A stretch of DNA of 64,000 nt from Pirellula staleyi DSM 6068 (GCA_945875845.1 CAMCMB010000008.1:1-64000); one strand, 5' to 3'. Shown: positions 44,783-54,520, numbered from the stretch's first letter. Made by a program: numbers and translations. Notes: a model not told the origin generated them from the letters alone.

Positions 44783-44977
44783 TTAAATGCCCAAAAGTCG
44801 CATGCGTCGCGAACGTCGTTCGGCTCGCTGCTTGCTGCGTCGCTTGATTTCACTCGGTTTCTCGTAAAATTCTCGTCGTCGCATTTCTTTTTTTAGTCCG
44901 CTTCGTTCGACCAGTTTTCGAAATCGGCGTACCGCCTCTTGAATCGTTTCCCGGTCACGGACTAACAACCTAACCAT
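44783..44977 (-). CDS. rpsU: 30S ribosomal protein S21
   Basis: The product is 64 residues from ATG 44977: [20 protein letters not shown], then [20 protein letters not shown], and an Arg/Lys-rich end ([18 protein letters not shown]). This is S21. The frame is open to 45094, but the upstream part is not conserved, and a clear ribosome binding site fixes the start at 44977. It heads a cluster of translation genes: tRNA-Val, rpmE, prfA, prmC and glyQS. Confidence 0.95.
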   Translation of the reverse strand: MVRLLVRDRETIQEAVRRFRKLVERSGLKKEMRRREFYEKPSEIKRRSKQRAERRSRRMRLLGI

Positions 44978-44983
44978 GCAATG

Positions 44984-44988
44984 CCTCC
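44984..44988 (-). promoter_or_regulatory. Ribosome binding site of rpsU
   Basis: GGAGG on the minus strand lies six bases before ATG 44977. It is one of few clear Shine-Dalgarno sites in the window, and it decides the start of rpsU against the longer open frame. Confidence 0.8.
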
Positions 44989-45240
44989 ACCTGAATAAGC
45001 TAACTAAATTGTGACGAAGTTTAAAATACCTAAGGAACCAGGAGAGGGAGTACCTCTCACGGGTTCGCACCACCTGGCTGCCGACCAATTCCACGCAGCC
45101 AGCTCAAACCACCCGTCCTTATGCGGTGGGCGAACGTCACATCGGGAAGCGCACGACCAAGAATTCAGGAATATACCTAGGAAATCGGCATCGGTCCAGG
45201 CCGAATTTGTTGGGAGTCAATCAAATTTGGGCACCTTTCG

Positions 45241-45357
45241 TTGTGCGACGCTCCGCGTCGCACAAAAATCACGACGCGGAGCGTCATGCAACGAAAAGCG
45301 TCGCACAAAAATCACGACGCGGAGCGTCATGCAACGAAAAGCGTCGTGCAACGAAAA
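45241..45357. repeat. 43-base direct repeat, about 2.4 copies
   Basis: The unit begins at 45255 (GCGTCGCACAAAAATCACGA, then CGCGGAGCGTCATGCAACGA, then AAA), is repeated at 45298, and ends in a partial copy at 45341-45357. A leading palindrome, GTGCGACGCTCCGCGTCGCAC, sits at 45243-45263. The part ACGCGGAGCGTC...CAACGAA also occurs at 13934-13957. It fills the gap between the 3' end of pyrK and the rpsU upstream region (44989-45366), where no other gene is seen. Confidence 0.8.
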
Positions 45358-45366
45358 ACTCGCTTT

Positions 45367-46254
45367 TCACCAAACGATTTTTTCCACGTCGAAAACTGGG
45401 CCTTCGATGCAGGTGCGTTGGTAGTCCCATTGACCATCCTTTTGCTTGATTTTTGCGACACAGGTAAAGCAAATCCCCGTCCCACAGGCCATCGGAGTTT
45501 CGAGCGAAACTTCACAAGGAACCGCGTGCGCCTTGGCGATTTCACTGACCGCTTCCATCATCGGCTCAGGCCCACAGCAGGCAATCCGACAAGGAACGTT
45601 CGCCTCAGCCAAAAGTGCTTTCAACAGGTCCGTCACCCGTCCATGATGACCAAATGAGCCGTCATCGGTCGCGATTCGTACTTCTGTGCATGCTTTTTCA
45701 AAATCGACCAAACCAGCCAAACTCGCCTTGGTTCGGGCGCCATAACACAGAGTGACGCGTTTTGCGTAAAGCGTGGGTTGAACTGGATCGCCGAATTGAG
45801 CCTTGCCTAATGCTGCAGCCGCCAGCGTTAGCATCGGAGTTTGCCCAACACCGCCAGCCACCAAAATCAGATGGTCCGTCGGTTGGGTGGAAAAGCCATT
45901 TCCCAGAGGCCCCCAAAGTTCGACGCGATCGCCTGCAACACACTGCGACAATGCTTGTGTGAATTTTCCTTTGACGGTGTAAACGACACTTACCGCCACA
46001 GGTTGTCCTGATTTGTCACGATGCATGTCGTACATGGCCAAGGCCCGCCCGATGAGAGGATCGTTTTGGCCAGCGATTCGCACCATAAAAAATTGACCGG
46101 GAACGGTCCGACGAGCTAACTCGGGCGCTTCGACGGTCATGCGCCAAGTGTCCTCGGCGATACATCGATGTTGCGATATGCGGGTCGATACGAATTCAAA
46201 GTGTTTGGGAGAGGGCAACTCTTTATTTTCCAATTCAGCATTCATGGAATTCAT
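45367..46254 (-). CDS. pyrK: Dihydroorotate dehydrogenase electron transfer subunit-like protein
   Basis: This 295-residue protein has the PyrK/ferredoxin-NADP reductase layout. An FAD-binding barrel (VPGQFFMVRIAGQNDPLIGR near residue 50) is followed by an NAD-binding domain (LILVAGGVGQTPMLTLAA near 135). A C-terminal 2Fe-2S cluster has cysteines in MACGTGICFTCVAK and RTCIEGPVF. PyrK passes electrons from the PyrD flavin to NAD in pyrimidine synthesis, but no pyrD is in the window, so a related NAD-linked reductase is possible. Its start overlaps the stop of the cytochrome c biogenesis gene by four bases, an unusual pairing. Confidence 0.85.
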   Translation of the reverse strand: MNSMNAELENKELPSPKHFEFVSTRISQHRCIAEDTWRMTVEAPELARRTVPGQFFMVRIAGQNDPLIGRALAMYDMHRDKSGQPVAVSVVYTVKGKFTQALSQCVAGDRVELWGPLGNGFSTQPTDHLILVAGGVGQTPMLTLAAAALGKAQFGDPVQPTLYAKRVTLCYGARTKASLAGLVDFEKACTEVRIATDDGSFGHHGRVTDLLKALLAEANVPCRIACCGPEPMMEAVSEIAKAHAVPCEVSLETPMACGTGICFTCVAKIKQKDGQWDYQRTCIEGPVFDVEKIVW

Positions 46255-49200
46255 ACCTCTGGCTTTATGCCAGCGGCAGAGGAACTTCGCCCTAACCTGG
46301 TCACGATCAACCCTACGATAATCAGAACCACTTGACTTAGCACGAAGAAGACCAAGTAGTTGTAAGTCGCTTTGCTGAACCCGTAACTATGCAAGCCAAC
46401 GCCCAGCAGATTTGTTCCGAACATCGACCATGCTGTGATGATGTTGCCGACGATTGCCAAGATCCCGAAACCGAGGGACGCAATCATTTTGTCCCACCGT
46501 GCGTGCAGCAATAGTGCGTTCCAGAGTACGATCATCATGGCACCGTTCTCTTTCGGATCCCATCCCCAGAAACGTCCCCAGCTATCATCACCCCATAGCC
46601 CGCCCAGCACCGTTCCAACAAAGCTAAAGAACAGTCCAAAGCAAACAACCCCGTAACAAATACGGTACAGGGTCGGTATGACCTCAGCAGACTTAAAGCC
46701 GATCGCCTTTTTCGGACCAGCCAGTCGTGCGATCAAGGCTGCGATAACGATTCCGATCCCCAAAAATCCCGCGATGAACGTTGCGCTGTAGCCCAACGAC
46801 ACGCTGATTACGTGGGTGGAAAGCCAGAATTGAGTATCCAAGACCGCTTCCAGAACCGGCATCGAATCACCGACGTCCAATCCATAAGCAACGTTGAGTG
46901 TTAAATAGCCAGCAACCGATGCCACTAAGACCGAAATCGAAATGGGAAACAACAGTTCTGTGATCGTGCAGAAGAGAACCATCGCCCACCCGATGAACAC
47001 CGCGGCCGAGTACAAGGTCACGACCGGTGGCCGCTCGGAGATATAAATACGGCTCAAAATCGCGGTCGTGTGCACCAACAATGCAATCACGCATAACCAA
47101 AACGCGGTGGACCGAAACGCACTGCGGGCTACCGCAAAACTAAGCAAGGCAAACAATGCGCACACAACATACAGTCGAGTCGCAATGAGGATCGGATCGA
47201 AGTGCTCGTACCAAGCTTCGAACGCAACTTTGTCGGTCTTGATCGAACTGCCAAACTCGCTCTGCACGGTTGCTTTAAAGTCCTGTGCGAGTTTGTTGAT
47301 CTCGACAGGTTTCTTGTTGTCGGCGGAGCAAGCTTCCATCAGTGCCATGAAACTCAACACGGACTCTTTCTTGGAATCAACTCCTTCGGTTCGAAGTTTC
47401 ACCGTTTCGAATAGGGCTGTCCCAAACGGTTCCCACTTGGCTGGCGGCCCTTTTTCGCCCGACTTTACGTTCGTGTCAACGAGCGGTGGGATGATGGCAA
47501 TGGGACTTCTTGCTCGAATCTGATCCACCTCGGGCTGAAGTCTTTGGATGGCGGTTCGAATGTCCGCAGCATCTGCCGAAATACGGGGTGCTAAAGGGGT
47601 GTAAGCGTCGAGCAAATTCTCCAACGCAAACAACTTCTCAAGCGTTTCCGCCAACTTCTCTTGCTCAAACGTGAAATTCTCTCGCCGGGTTTTGATGAGC
47701 ACTCGAACTTGCTCGGCTATTTTTCCGAGCCCTTGCCGTATTTCATTGTACGAATAACGATTCGATTTATGACGCTTGAGATCCAATGCAGTCGTGGTTT
47801 CAACCGCGTCGATTCGAATCAGCGGTGCATCGAGAACCCATTCTTCGCGCGCAAAGACCGCCATGATCCATTGCGTTGAATCGATGGCTTTGCCCGTCGA
47901 GTGTTGAGGTTCGTAAGCATGCCCTTCTCGGCTCAAGGCGAATTTTTTATTGGATAGAATCTCCATGAACTCGGCCGAGGCGGATGACAACGGCTTGATC
48001 CGACCACCGTATTGAGTTGGGATCTCGCCCATCGAATACCAATCGATGGAATCGCGATCCACGCTGGGCTTGCTTGCGCTCCTGCCAATCCAGATTGCAA
48101 CCAAGCCGCAGATTAAAATGGGTACCCCAAACTTCAAAATCCACGACCAAGCACCTGTGGTGGCCTTCTGCCCGTTCGCCTCCAATTTCCTGCCCACTCG
48201 CGATTTGTTATTCGTTTTTCCATCCGAAATACTTGCAACGGGATCGCTTACGGCGGTTGCCGCTGTTCGATCATAACGCGAGGCAAATCGCGAGAATGTA
48301 CCGCCAAAGTGAACGAGCATTCCAAGACCAGATAGGACGCATGCCACGTAGGGAATGAGCCAACCTGCGTTGGTCACGACTTGCAAAGTAGTCTGTTCTA
48401 CTCCATTGGGACTGTCGCCCGCGCCCATGTATCCCGATTGATAAAAAGTCTCACCGCGAAATCGCATCGGATTGTTCATCCATATGCGCCCTTGTTGAAC
48501 GGTCGAGCCGGTTGCGTCCGAAACTTTCACAAACGAGGAATAGTCCTTTGGCTTCGCCGTGCCGGTGTACTGCTCTAATACCACGTCATCGAGTAGGATC
48601 GAGTAGGGTTTGTAGTTCCTGCGAAAACGCAGTCCGAATTCCCAGTCTTTGCCATCGCTTTGAACGCGCTCGTAGGCCGCTTTGTACATTGCCGCAGAAT
48701 CGTTGATGAACTGACTAACGACAAATCGTCCCAGGGGCTTTTCGCTGTCCTTCTCGCGCAACGTGATGAACGCACTCGCGTAATTAACGGCGCTCTTTGC
48801 ACCACCCGACTTAGCGGCCTCTTGAATGTCCCACTCCTTGCCTAAGCCTTGGATGTCGAAATTCTCGTCGGTGGGGCGTACAGGTTGCGTTCGAAACGAA
48901 CCCTTGGAGCTATCCAAGTATTTATCGACGCGAAATTCAAAGGGGAGGGAGGGCGATGAGAGGTAGGTGCCCTGCTCGGCAGCAGCTTGCAGCATCGGAT
49001 GATCGAAGGCAACCACGCGGTTCTTTTCCGAATTGCTTTCATCGATGAAGACCAATTCGATCGTATCTTGTTCGTAGGCCACTTGGGTCTTTTGTCCTTC
49101 GAAAACGGTAATTCGTTCCTCGCGTTGGGCATCTCCAAAGATAAATTGGCCCAGCATCAACAAACCAACGCCCAAGTGGATGAGGACATTGCCGCCGCGA

Positions 49201-49970
49201 TTGCCAAAGAGCAACAATAACCCAACGAGAAGAACAACGCTGACGACGAGACTTTTGGTCAACTGCCAAACAATCCGCAGACCTGGATCGGGAATGCGAA
49301 TCGAAGTGTCGTAGTAGACGATGAAAAAGCTAACACCTAACAAAATGGCGGTGATGCTCCATGCAGTCCATCGCACGACTCGGGTTTTTGGTGTCCAACC
49401 GACGCTCCATGCAATGGCACCGATCGCCAACGCCCAAACGCTCGCTTTTGCTCCAAACCAAATCCAGTCGTAACTGAAGGGGGGTTCGCCTTGTAATCCA
49501 TCGCCGAGGTGAGCGCTCACGACGATCAACGCAACCAACGCAAATCCAATAACCGTGCAAACGACGCCCGCAACGAAACGACCTCCCTTGGCATTCATCT
49601 TGAATCGAGTCAACTTGGCCGCGATCAGGTTAATGAGCAGAATCAATCCGATCGATGCTCCACCCGGTATCGCGAACGAGTACGGCAACGCATCTTTGTG
49701 CGGCCATATTGTTTGCGGCTGAAAAACGTCGAACGGAACGGTGGCTACCCAACTGTTGAAATACGCTTTTTTCACGTCAACGATGGTTTCTTCGTCTTGG
49801 GCCAAGGTACCGACGAACAAGATCAGCGTTCCTAACGCGAACATCGTCACGGTGATCTTGAGCGAGCCCATTGCTTTGAAGGCGTACCAGCACCATTTCG
49901 CGAGGTCAAACGTAACCGCCGGAGTTGCTGCTCCGGTCATGGTGTTGTTGCTGAAAGTACCTGTTGCCAC
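46251..49970 (-). CDS. Fused ResB-CcsA cytochrome c biogenesis protein
   Basis: This 1239-residue membrane protein joins both parts of system II cytochrome c assembly, which exports heme and attaches it to apocytochromes. The first 600 residues are ResB-like: membrane helices near 35, 100, 140 and 180, then a large outside domain (RRNYKPYSILLDDVVLEQYTG) and a helix at 545. After about residue 640 comes a second soluble region and then CcsA from about 935, with many helices and the heme-binding WGDDSWGRFWGWDPKENGA near 1135. Fused forms occur in several phyla. GTG 49970 lies five bases after the stop of the upstream lipoprotein gene. It fits a cell rich in c-type cytochrome-like proteins such as those at 14853 and 26637. 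Confidence 0.93.
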   Translation of the reverse strand: MATGTFSNNTMTGAATPAVTFDLAKWCWYAFKAMGSLKITVTMFALGTLILFVGTLAQDEETIVDVKKAYFNSWVATVPFDVFQPQTIWPHKDALPYSFAIPGGASIGLILLINLIAAKLTRFKMNAKGGRFVAGVVCTVIGFALVALIVVSAHLGDGLQGEPPFSYDWIWFGAKASVWALAIGAIAWSVGWTPKTRVVRWTAWSITAILLGVSFFIVYYDTSIRIPDPGLRIVWQLTKSLVVSVVLLVGLLLLFGNRGGNVLIHLGVGLLMLGQFIFGDAQREERITVFEGQKTQVAYEQDTIELVFIDESNSEKNRVVAFDHPMLQAAAEQGTYLSSPSLPFEFRVDKYLDSSKGSFRTQPVRPTDENFDIQGLGKEWDIQEAAKSGGAKSAVNYASAFITLREKDSEKPLGRFVVSQFINDSAAMYKAAYERVQSDGKDWEFGLRFRRNYKPYSILLDDVVLEQYTGTAKPKDYSSFVKVSDATGSTVQQGRIWMNNPMRFRGETFYQSGYMGAGDSPNGVEQTTLQVVTNAGWLIPYVACVLSGLGMLVHFGGTFSRFASRYDRTAATAVSDPVASISDGKTNNKSRVGRKLEANGQKATTGAWSWILKFGVPILICGLVAIWIGRSASKPSVDRDSIDWYSMGEIPTQYGGRIKPLSSASAEFMEILSNKKFALSREGHAYEPQHSTGKAIDSTQWIMAVFAREEWVLDAPLIRIDAVETTTALDLKRHKSNRYSYNEIRQGLGKIAEQVRVLIKTRRENFTFEQEKLAETLEKLFALENLLDAYTPLAPRISADAADIRTAIQRLQPEVDQIRARSPIAIIPPLVDTNVKSGEKGPPAKWEPFGTALFETVKLRTEGVDSKKESVLSFMALMEACSADNKKPVEINKLAQDFKATVQSEFGSSIKTDKVAFEAWYEHFDPILIATRLYVVCALFALLSFAVARSAFRSTAFWLCVIALLVHTTAILSRIYISERPPVVTLYSAAVFIGWAMVLFCTITELLFPISISVLVASVAGYLTLNVAYGLDVGDSMPVLEAVLDTQFWLSTHVISVSLGYSATFIAGFLGIGIVIAALIARLAGPKKAIGFKSAEVIPTLYRICYGVVCFGLFFSFVGTVLGGLWGDDSWGRFWGWDPKENGAMMIVLWNALLLHARWDKMIASLGFGILAIVGNIITAWSMFGTNLLGVGLHSYGFSKATYNYLVFFVLSQVVLIIVGLIVTRLGRSSSAAGIKPEV

Positions 49971-49975
49971 GTTGA

Positions 49976-51244
49976 TTATTCCCAGCGCAATGAGTTCACA
50001 AAGCTAAGTAAGTTGGACTTTTGTTCTTCGGACGTTCGCAGATCGGCTTTCAGTTTCACAAACAAGCAAATCTCATTCTCGCCAGTCGGGATGGCCGCGA
50101 CCAACAGGACTGGCGAGGTTGCCTCATCGCCCGAACGGATCGAATAAAGTTTACCCGATCGAGTACCTGCCTGGATTTCCTCAGCGTCGTTCACGGATTT
50201 CGCCGCAAGAGGGCCAATAATGTCCTTATCTTCGCGTTGCAAGACTTGCTCGAACCACATTTCGGCATTCGGGACCGGCGAATCCTTGGCCAAGCTCACA
50301 ACGACTTCTCCGGGGCGTTCGCCGTTCGCGATTTTAAATGTGGCCAAGCGGAACGGTTTGGCCGCTTGAATCTCCCAAGAATCTGGTTTTTCGTAGGCCA
50401 GTTTCAACGGCGACTCGGACGTGGGTGGACTTGGGGATGCAGCCGCCGGCGAAGAAGCCGCAGGTGGAGAAGCTGAAAGTGGAGAAGCTGAAGGTGGAGT
50501 AACCGCAGGCGGAGAAGTCGCGGAGCCTGCCCCGGTTGCATCGAAAATGTACGCTGGCAACGCAAACCCCTCCCGCTTGATCGACGGCAACTGATTCTGA
50601 AGGGCAATCAAGTCCGTTTCGGGCAACTGAAGCTGACCTCGCCATCGATTGATGTTGACCAGCAAGTACGAGTCCCATGACGCCAGATCAGCGGGTTTTG
50701 AAAGTTCCGTGACGGTGAATTTGATCGGCGCGCCGGACCCTGCTTTCACGTTGAATTCGGCGATCACGTTGAATTGACCACCGTCCTCTCGCCACTTCGA
50801 AGTCCAATTTTCTGGCAACTGGAAATTCATCTCGCGTTTATCTGGATCGATCGCAAAACGCTCTACGACCGTGCGGAAATCCGATTCCGCCAGGGCGAGT
50901 CGCTCGATTTTGTCGGTGGCTTTGAGGAAATACGCCACATTTTCGTAGGGAATGACCGCCCCAAGGATTCTTCGTTCGGTCAGTGGGATGCTGCTCGCAC
51001 CCATCATGGGTGGAGCTTGACGGGGGGCGGAAGCCATGGCGGGCGGGTTGCCGACAAACTCGGATTCCGTCTTGGGCGCATCATAAACCCTGGCTTCGTA
51101 ACGCGGACTGCAACCAGCCATGATTGCAAGAGCGACGCAAGGCACGAACGTGAGAGGGTGGAAAGAAGGTGGGAAATGGCGCAAAATCGACTCAAGTCGG
51201 AAAGGGCAATGAAAACGCAAATGCTTGGTGGGCTCGCTGAACAA
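49976..51244 (-). CDS. Putative lipoprotein upstream of ResB-CcsA
   Basis: This 422-residue frame has an N-terminal hydrophobic segment ending in ALAIMAGCSPRY, which fits a lipobox with Cys 45, so it is probably an outer- or inner-membrane lipoprotein. Residues about 60-225 and 290-420 are two globular parts (MNFQLPENWTSKWREDGGQF; KLAYEKPDSWEIQAAKPFRL) joined by a Pro/Ser/Ala linker at 240-280 built from short repeats (ASPPAASSPAAASPSPPTS). The start is uncertain: 51244 is TTG and no ATG precedes the hydrophobic part. It is followed within five bases by the cytochrome biogenesis gene, so a role in the same process is likely but not shown. I do not recognise a named family. Confidence 0.75.
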   Translation of the reverse strand: MFSEPTKHLRFHCPFRLESILRHFPPSFHPLTFVPCVALAIMAGCSPRYEARVYDAPKTESEFVGNPPAMASAPRQAPPMMGASSIPLTERRILGAVIPYENVAYFLKATDKIERLALAESDFRTVVERFAIDPDKREMNFQLPENWTSKWREDGGQFNVIAEFNVKAGSGAPIKFTVTELSKPADLASWDSYLLVNINRWRGQLQLPETDLIALQNQLPSIKREGFALPAYIFDATGAGSATSPPAVTPPSASPLSASPPAASSPAAASPSPPTSESPLKLAYEKPDSWEIQAAKPFRLATFKIANGERPGEVVVSLAKDSPVPNAEMWFEQVLQREDKDIIGPLAAKSVNDAEEIQAGTRSGKLYSIRSGDEATSPVLLVAAIPTGENEICLFVKLKADLRTSEEQKSNLLSFVNSLRWE

Positions 51245-51370
51245 ATGATTATACGGGCAAGAACAGCGAGAGTCATGCCGAATTCATGGCAGAACACCGC
51301 TTCGAGCGCTTGGATGCCTGTTTTGCCCCTATTTGGAATGCCTGAGCGACCAAACCCATTTGAAGTTTCC

Positions 51371-51530
51371 TTGCTCGGGAGGGTGAGGCCACCCCTCTAA
51401 ACATGTTTTCCTCGACTTGGCCCAATCCATTCCTTGCTTGGGAGGGTGAGGCTCCTGCCGAACCATGGCGTATTAAGCTCGGCAGGAGCCTCGCCCTCCC
51501 ATTGGTTTCCAATGCATTCGACATTGCAAA
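51371..51530. repeat. Dispersed palindromic repeat family D, copy 2
   Basis: This is the reverse complement of 20954-21112 with few differences, about 30 kb apart. The core GGCTCCTGCCGAACC...GCTCGGCAGGAGCC forms the same hairpin. It fills most of the gap 51245-51581, which holds no gene. Confidence 0.85.
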
Positions 51531-51581
51531 ACCACTGCTGCGTTGTTTGGTCGGGTAGCTTTGCATTCCAGCGAGTCGTTT

Positions 51582-53255
51582 TTACTTGTACGCGTTGCGT
51601 ATGTTCTTCACCACAACCAGAGATCGATCGACTCCGTCGCTTGAGCTACGATCGAACGTTGGCAGGGTACGCGCCAGGAAACCAGCGATGTCGCTCGCCT
51701 TTTCGTCGGACATTTCTCTCACGATTTGGAGGAGCGAGTTTTGATCGAGCGTTGAGTAACTGACGGTTCGAGGCGATTTGGTGCGTCGGCCCGAAAGGAA
51801 TTGCTCGGTCGATTTGCTCAGTATTCCAGAAGTGAAGGCCAGTAGAATTTCTCCTGGTTGGAGATGAAATCGGCTGCTCGCAAAGAGCGTGTCTGGCTGA
51901 GCGGCAACGCGCAGTCCGGGATTCCCAATAGGACGGAACCCACGATGCGAAATGATAAACGACTGAATATCGCCAGCGCTGCAAATCGAACCGTAGCCCG
52001 TTGCCGGGTTGATCTGAATGAGCCCCAAGGAAGCGCTCCAATCGGCTTCTTGCAATCCCCACATCGTATCGTTGATGGTTTGCATGATCGCAACTGGATT
52101 GCTGTTCCCTTGCCACTGGGTTCTTAGAATCGATTGAATACCCGTAGCAACGATAGCGCCATCGGGACCTTGCTGGCTTGCATTCCCCATGGCAATGGTC
52201 ATCATCTCTTGTGGGTTGACATCCCAATAATGAAAGCCCCCCCCAATACTCCCGTTTTGAAACGTCCAACCGTTGACGTCGAAGTCTTTGTTCAAAATCT
52301 GGCTGGTGGGCAACAAGCTTGCTTGAGTGATACTAGCTGTATCAAACTGCTTTTGAATGACCCGCGACTGATACACTTCTTGACCAAGGATGGATTGTTC
52401 GATCTCGCTCATCACGCGGCCCGCCGCCAGATTCGCAACCTCGACTTCGGTTGGACTGTAGGACCGCGTATTTTCCGACCAGAACCACATCGTCCCATGA
52501 GGCATCGTGCTGGACCCGATCGGCACGACGAGGGCAGACGCAAAAGGTTCCGGGCTCGGCCAATCTCGCATCAATTCAATGTCGCTGAGCAACACTGCAT
52601 TTCCGAGCAAGGCCTCCAGGTCCGCCAAGGAACCGCGCAAGTCGCGAGGCGGAGACGTCAGCCGACTCTTGGGCAATCCGATCGACGATCGAAGCTTGAG
52701 TGACGAGGTTTCATCGTCCAGCAGGTAAATTGCCCCTGCCACGGCACCGATCGATCGGCTGACGCTGTCGAGAATGGACTCCAACCGATCCGCAGTTTCG
52801 CGTTGCCGATCGCTATGACTGGTGACCCCAACCGAAGTTGCGAGCTCGGCCTCTTGGCGACGAACGGTCTCCTCAGCTAGATCGAGGCGATCGACCAAGC
52901 GTTCGATGGCAACCAGCAAATCCTGAGCGATGTCCATCGGTACCGACCGTATATCCGCCAAGTCGGCGAGATCCGTGACTCCATCCTGCACAACCGTTTC
53001 AATCAGTCGCCATCTTTTGCTCATTTTGCTCTGAGGTAGATGCGGACTTGGAACATCGTTTCGCGATACCACTTGTTTGGGACGATCGCAAACGGCCCAA
53101 CTGGTCGCTTCCGAGAACGACTTGAGCACTGCTCGTATCTCGTCATGCTCCAGAGCCGAAGAGCCGTTCGTTCGGCTTCTGGCGCTTGTTGCAGCGTTGT
53201 TGTTAGCATTATCTTCGACGTGCAGACGAAGATGCGAAGGGTACCTGCGTTTCAC
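51582..53255 (-). CDS. GAF domain protein with degenerate PP2C/SpoIIE-type phosphatase domain
   Basis: This 557-residue cytoplasmic protein has a helical region (80-140), a GAF domain (about 150-290; ILDSVSRSIGAVAGAIYLLD, ALVVPIGSSTMPHGTMWFWS) and an RsbU/SpoIIE-like PPM domain (about 310-555). In the PPM part the metal-binding positions are changed. The usual GGD is GGGF near 338-341, the usual GDVSGHG is GNASQQG near 357-363, and the usual TDG is TSG at 475-477. The fold is otherwise recognisable (QFDTASITQASLLPT; LQPGEILLAF; DRSLVVVKN). It is thus probably a pseudophosphatase that binds rather than cleaves, perhaps in a partner-switching pathway. Start GTG 53255 is uncertain. Confidence 0.82.
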   Translation of the reverse strand: MKRRYPSHLRLHVEDNANNNAATSARSRTNGSSALEHDEIRAVLKSFSEATSWAVCDRPKQVVSRNDVPSPHLPQSKMSKRWRLIETVVQDGVTDLADLADIRSVPMDIAQDLLVAIERLVDRLDLAEETVRRQEAELATSVGVTSHSDRQRETADRLESILDSVSRSIGAVAGAIYLLDDETSSLKLRSSIGLPKSRLTSPPRDLRGSLADLEALLGNAVLLSDIELMRDWPSPEPFASALVVPIGSSTMPHGTMWFWSENTRSYSPTEVEVANLAAGRVMSEIEQSILGQEVYQSRVIQKQFDTASITQASLLPTSQILNKDFDVNGWTFQNGSIGGGFHYWDVNPQEMMTIAMGNASQQGPDGAIVATGIQSILRTQWQGNSNPVAIMQTINDTMWGLQEADWSASLGLIQINPATGYGSICSAGDIQSFIISHRGFRPIGNPGLRVAAQPDTLFASSRFHLQPGEILLAFTSGILSKSTEQFLSGRRTKSPRTVSYSTLDQNSLLQIVREMSDEKASDIAGFLARTLPTFDRSSSDGVDRSLVVVKNIRNAYK

Positions 53256-53457
53256 GGTTGGTAACTTCTAGGTGTAGAGGGAACGGTTTGGATCGGTCGA
53301 TTCGTCGAACACTTTGGAGTGGGTACGCTATGGAGTTTGCGTGGCCCATTGTTCGGACAAGAACAGCTATCGAACCCTACTGCGATTTCACTCCATGTTA
53401 AAGCTTAACGGTTGGTAAAACTTGACGATGCCGATAGGCTCCGTTGGAACATTCAGA

Positions 53458-54135
53458 CTAAGCCGTCACTTGATCGGTTTCCAGGTGTGCAAAGGCGTTC
53501 CAATAATCGAGTTTCCAGCGACCATTGGATAACGAAAGTTGAGAAATGGAAGTGTTGACGATTTCGCCAAAATGTTCTTCTACGTTTGCGATCCCTAAGA
53601 AGGCTTCCAGCAGTCGCATTTTGAAGTCGGCATGGATCACCATGGCCACACGGTCTTTCAGGGAATGCGTTCCCGGTTCGGATTCGTACCATCGCTTGAC
53701 CCGTTGGGCCCTTTCGCGAGCTTCTTGCTCCGTTTCGTAGTGAGCCTGATCGTACCAGCCATCGACGTTGATGCGTTCGTCAAGCTGCCAACCCACGTAA
53801 TTCTTGGCAAGCGTAGTGCGTCCCATTCCGCGTTGCGCGATTCGCATTCCAGCTTGATACCCACTGTGGCATCCACCCTGCTCGTAAATGTCCTGACGAA
53901 CGATGGGTGTCAGTCCGGTTCGCTCAAAAATCGGACGCGTTGTCTCAAGTGAGCGGAGGAAAGGACTGCAATAAAGAACCGAGGGAGACAACTTTTTGAC
54001 CGCTTCTGCAAGCTTCGCGGACTGGGCGACACCGATCGAGGTAATATTGGGATCTGGAACGCGAAATGCGTCCCCTAGAGCGTTGTTCTCCGATTGAGCA
54101 TGTCGGATCAGAAGCAAGCAAGGTTTGTGATGCAT
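53458..54135 (-). CDS. Histidine phosphatase family protein
   Basis: This 225-residue protein opens with CLLLIRHAQSENNALGD, the RHG-type motif (here RHA) with the phosphorylated histidine. It continues with VLYCSPFLRSLETTRPIF (arginine contact) and a late VAMVIHADFKMRLLEAF with the second histidine. Such enzymes are phosphoglycerate mutase-like phosphatases with small phosphorylated substrates. The insert near 85-160, containing GCHSGYQAGMRIAQRGMGR, resembles members acting on larger or unknown substrates. The substrate cannot be named. Its upstream flank carries a family A repeat. Confidence 0.85.
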   Translation of the reverse strand: MHHKPCLLLIRHAQSENNALGDAFRVPDPNITSIGVAQSAKLAEAVKKLSPSVLYCSPFLRSLETTRPIFERTGLTPIVRQDIYEQGGCHSGYQAGMRIAQRGMGRTTLAKNYVGWQLDERINVDGWYDQAHYETEQEARERAQRVKRWYESEPGTHSLKDRVAMVIHADFKMRLLEAFLGIANVEEHFGEIVNTSISQLSLSNGRWKLDYWNAFAHLETDQVTA

Positions 54136-54246
54136 AAATTTTTCGTAGGATCAATTTCGTAGGATCAATTACGGCGAGCGGCAGATTGCAGTATCCCAAC
54201 CCGACGCGTAAGCGAGGAACAATCTCGCAGGTCCCTCATTTACCGG

Positions 54247-54363
54247 TTTGTTGCTTTAATGGTACGACGGACTTCCAAGTCCGTCGAATACCCCATTGAC
54301 GGACTTGGAAGTCCGTCAAACCGCCCTTAACCAATAACGACTTCACTAAATCAACAAGCCGTT
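54247..54363. repeat. Dispersed repeat family A, short copy
   Basis: The stretch runs from TTGTTGCTTTAATGGTACGA through both ACGGACTTCCAAGTCCGT-type hairpins to CTTCACTAAATCAACAAGCC. It matches 36829-36940. It lies in the gap 54136-54520 between divergent genes; the remainder shows no gene. Confidence 0.85.
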
Positions 54364-54520
54364 CAGTATCGGGTTAGGATTGGTAGATTTCAGTCTATTG
54401 CTCGCCTCAAGGCACTAATGGGTGGAAAAGGATTAGAATAGAAGACGGTTAATGTACGTTTCCCAGTCTGAGCCGTCAAAACCGTCTCTCAAGATTCCAT
54501 AGAATAGAGAACGAACCGAA

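Noticed and set aside
45241-45357. 43-base direct repeats as a possible CRISPR remnant
   Set aside because: Copies are contiguous without spacers; a simple tandem duplication explains them.
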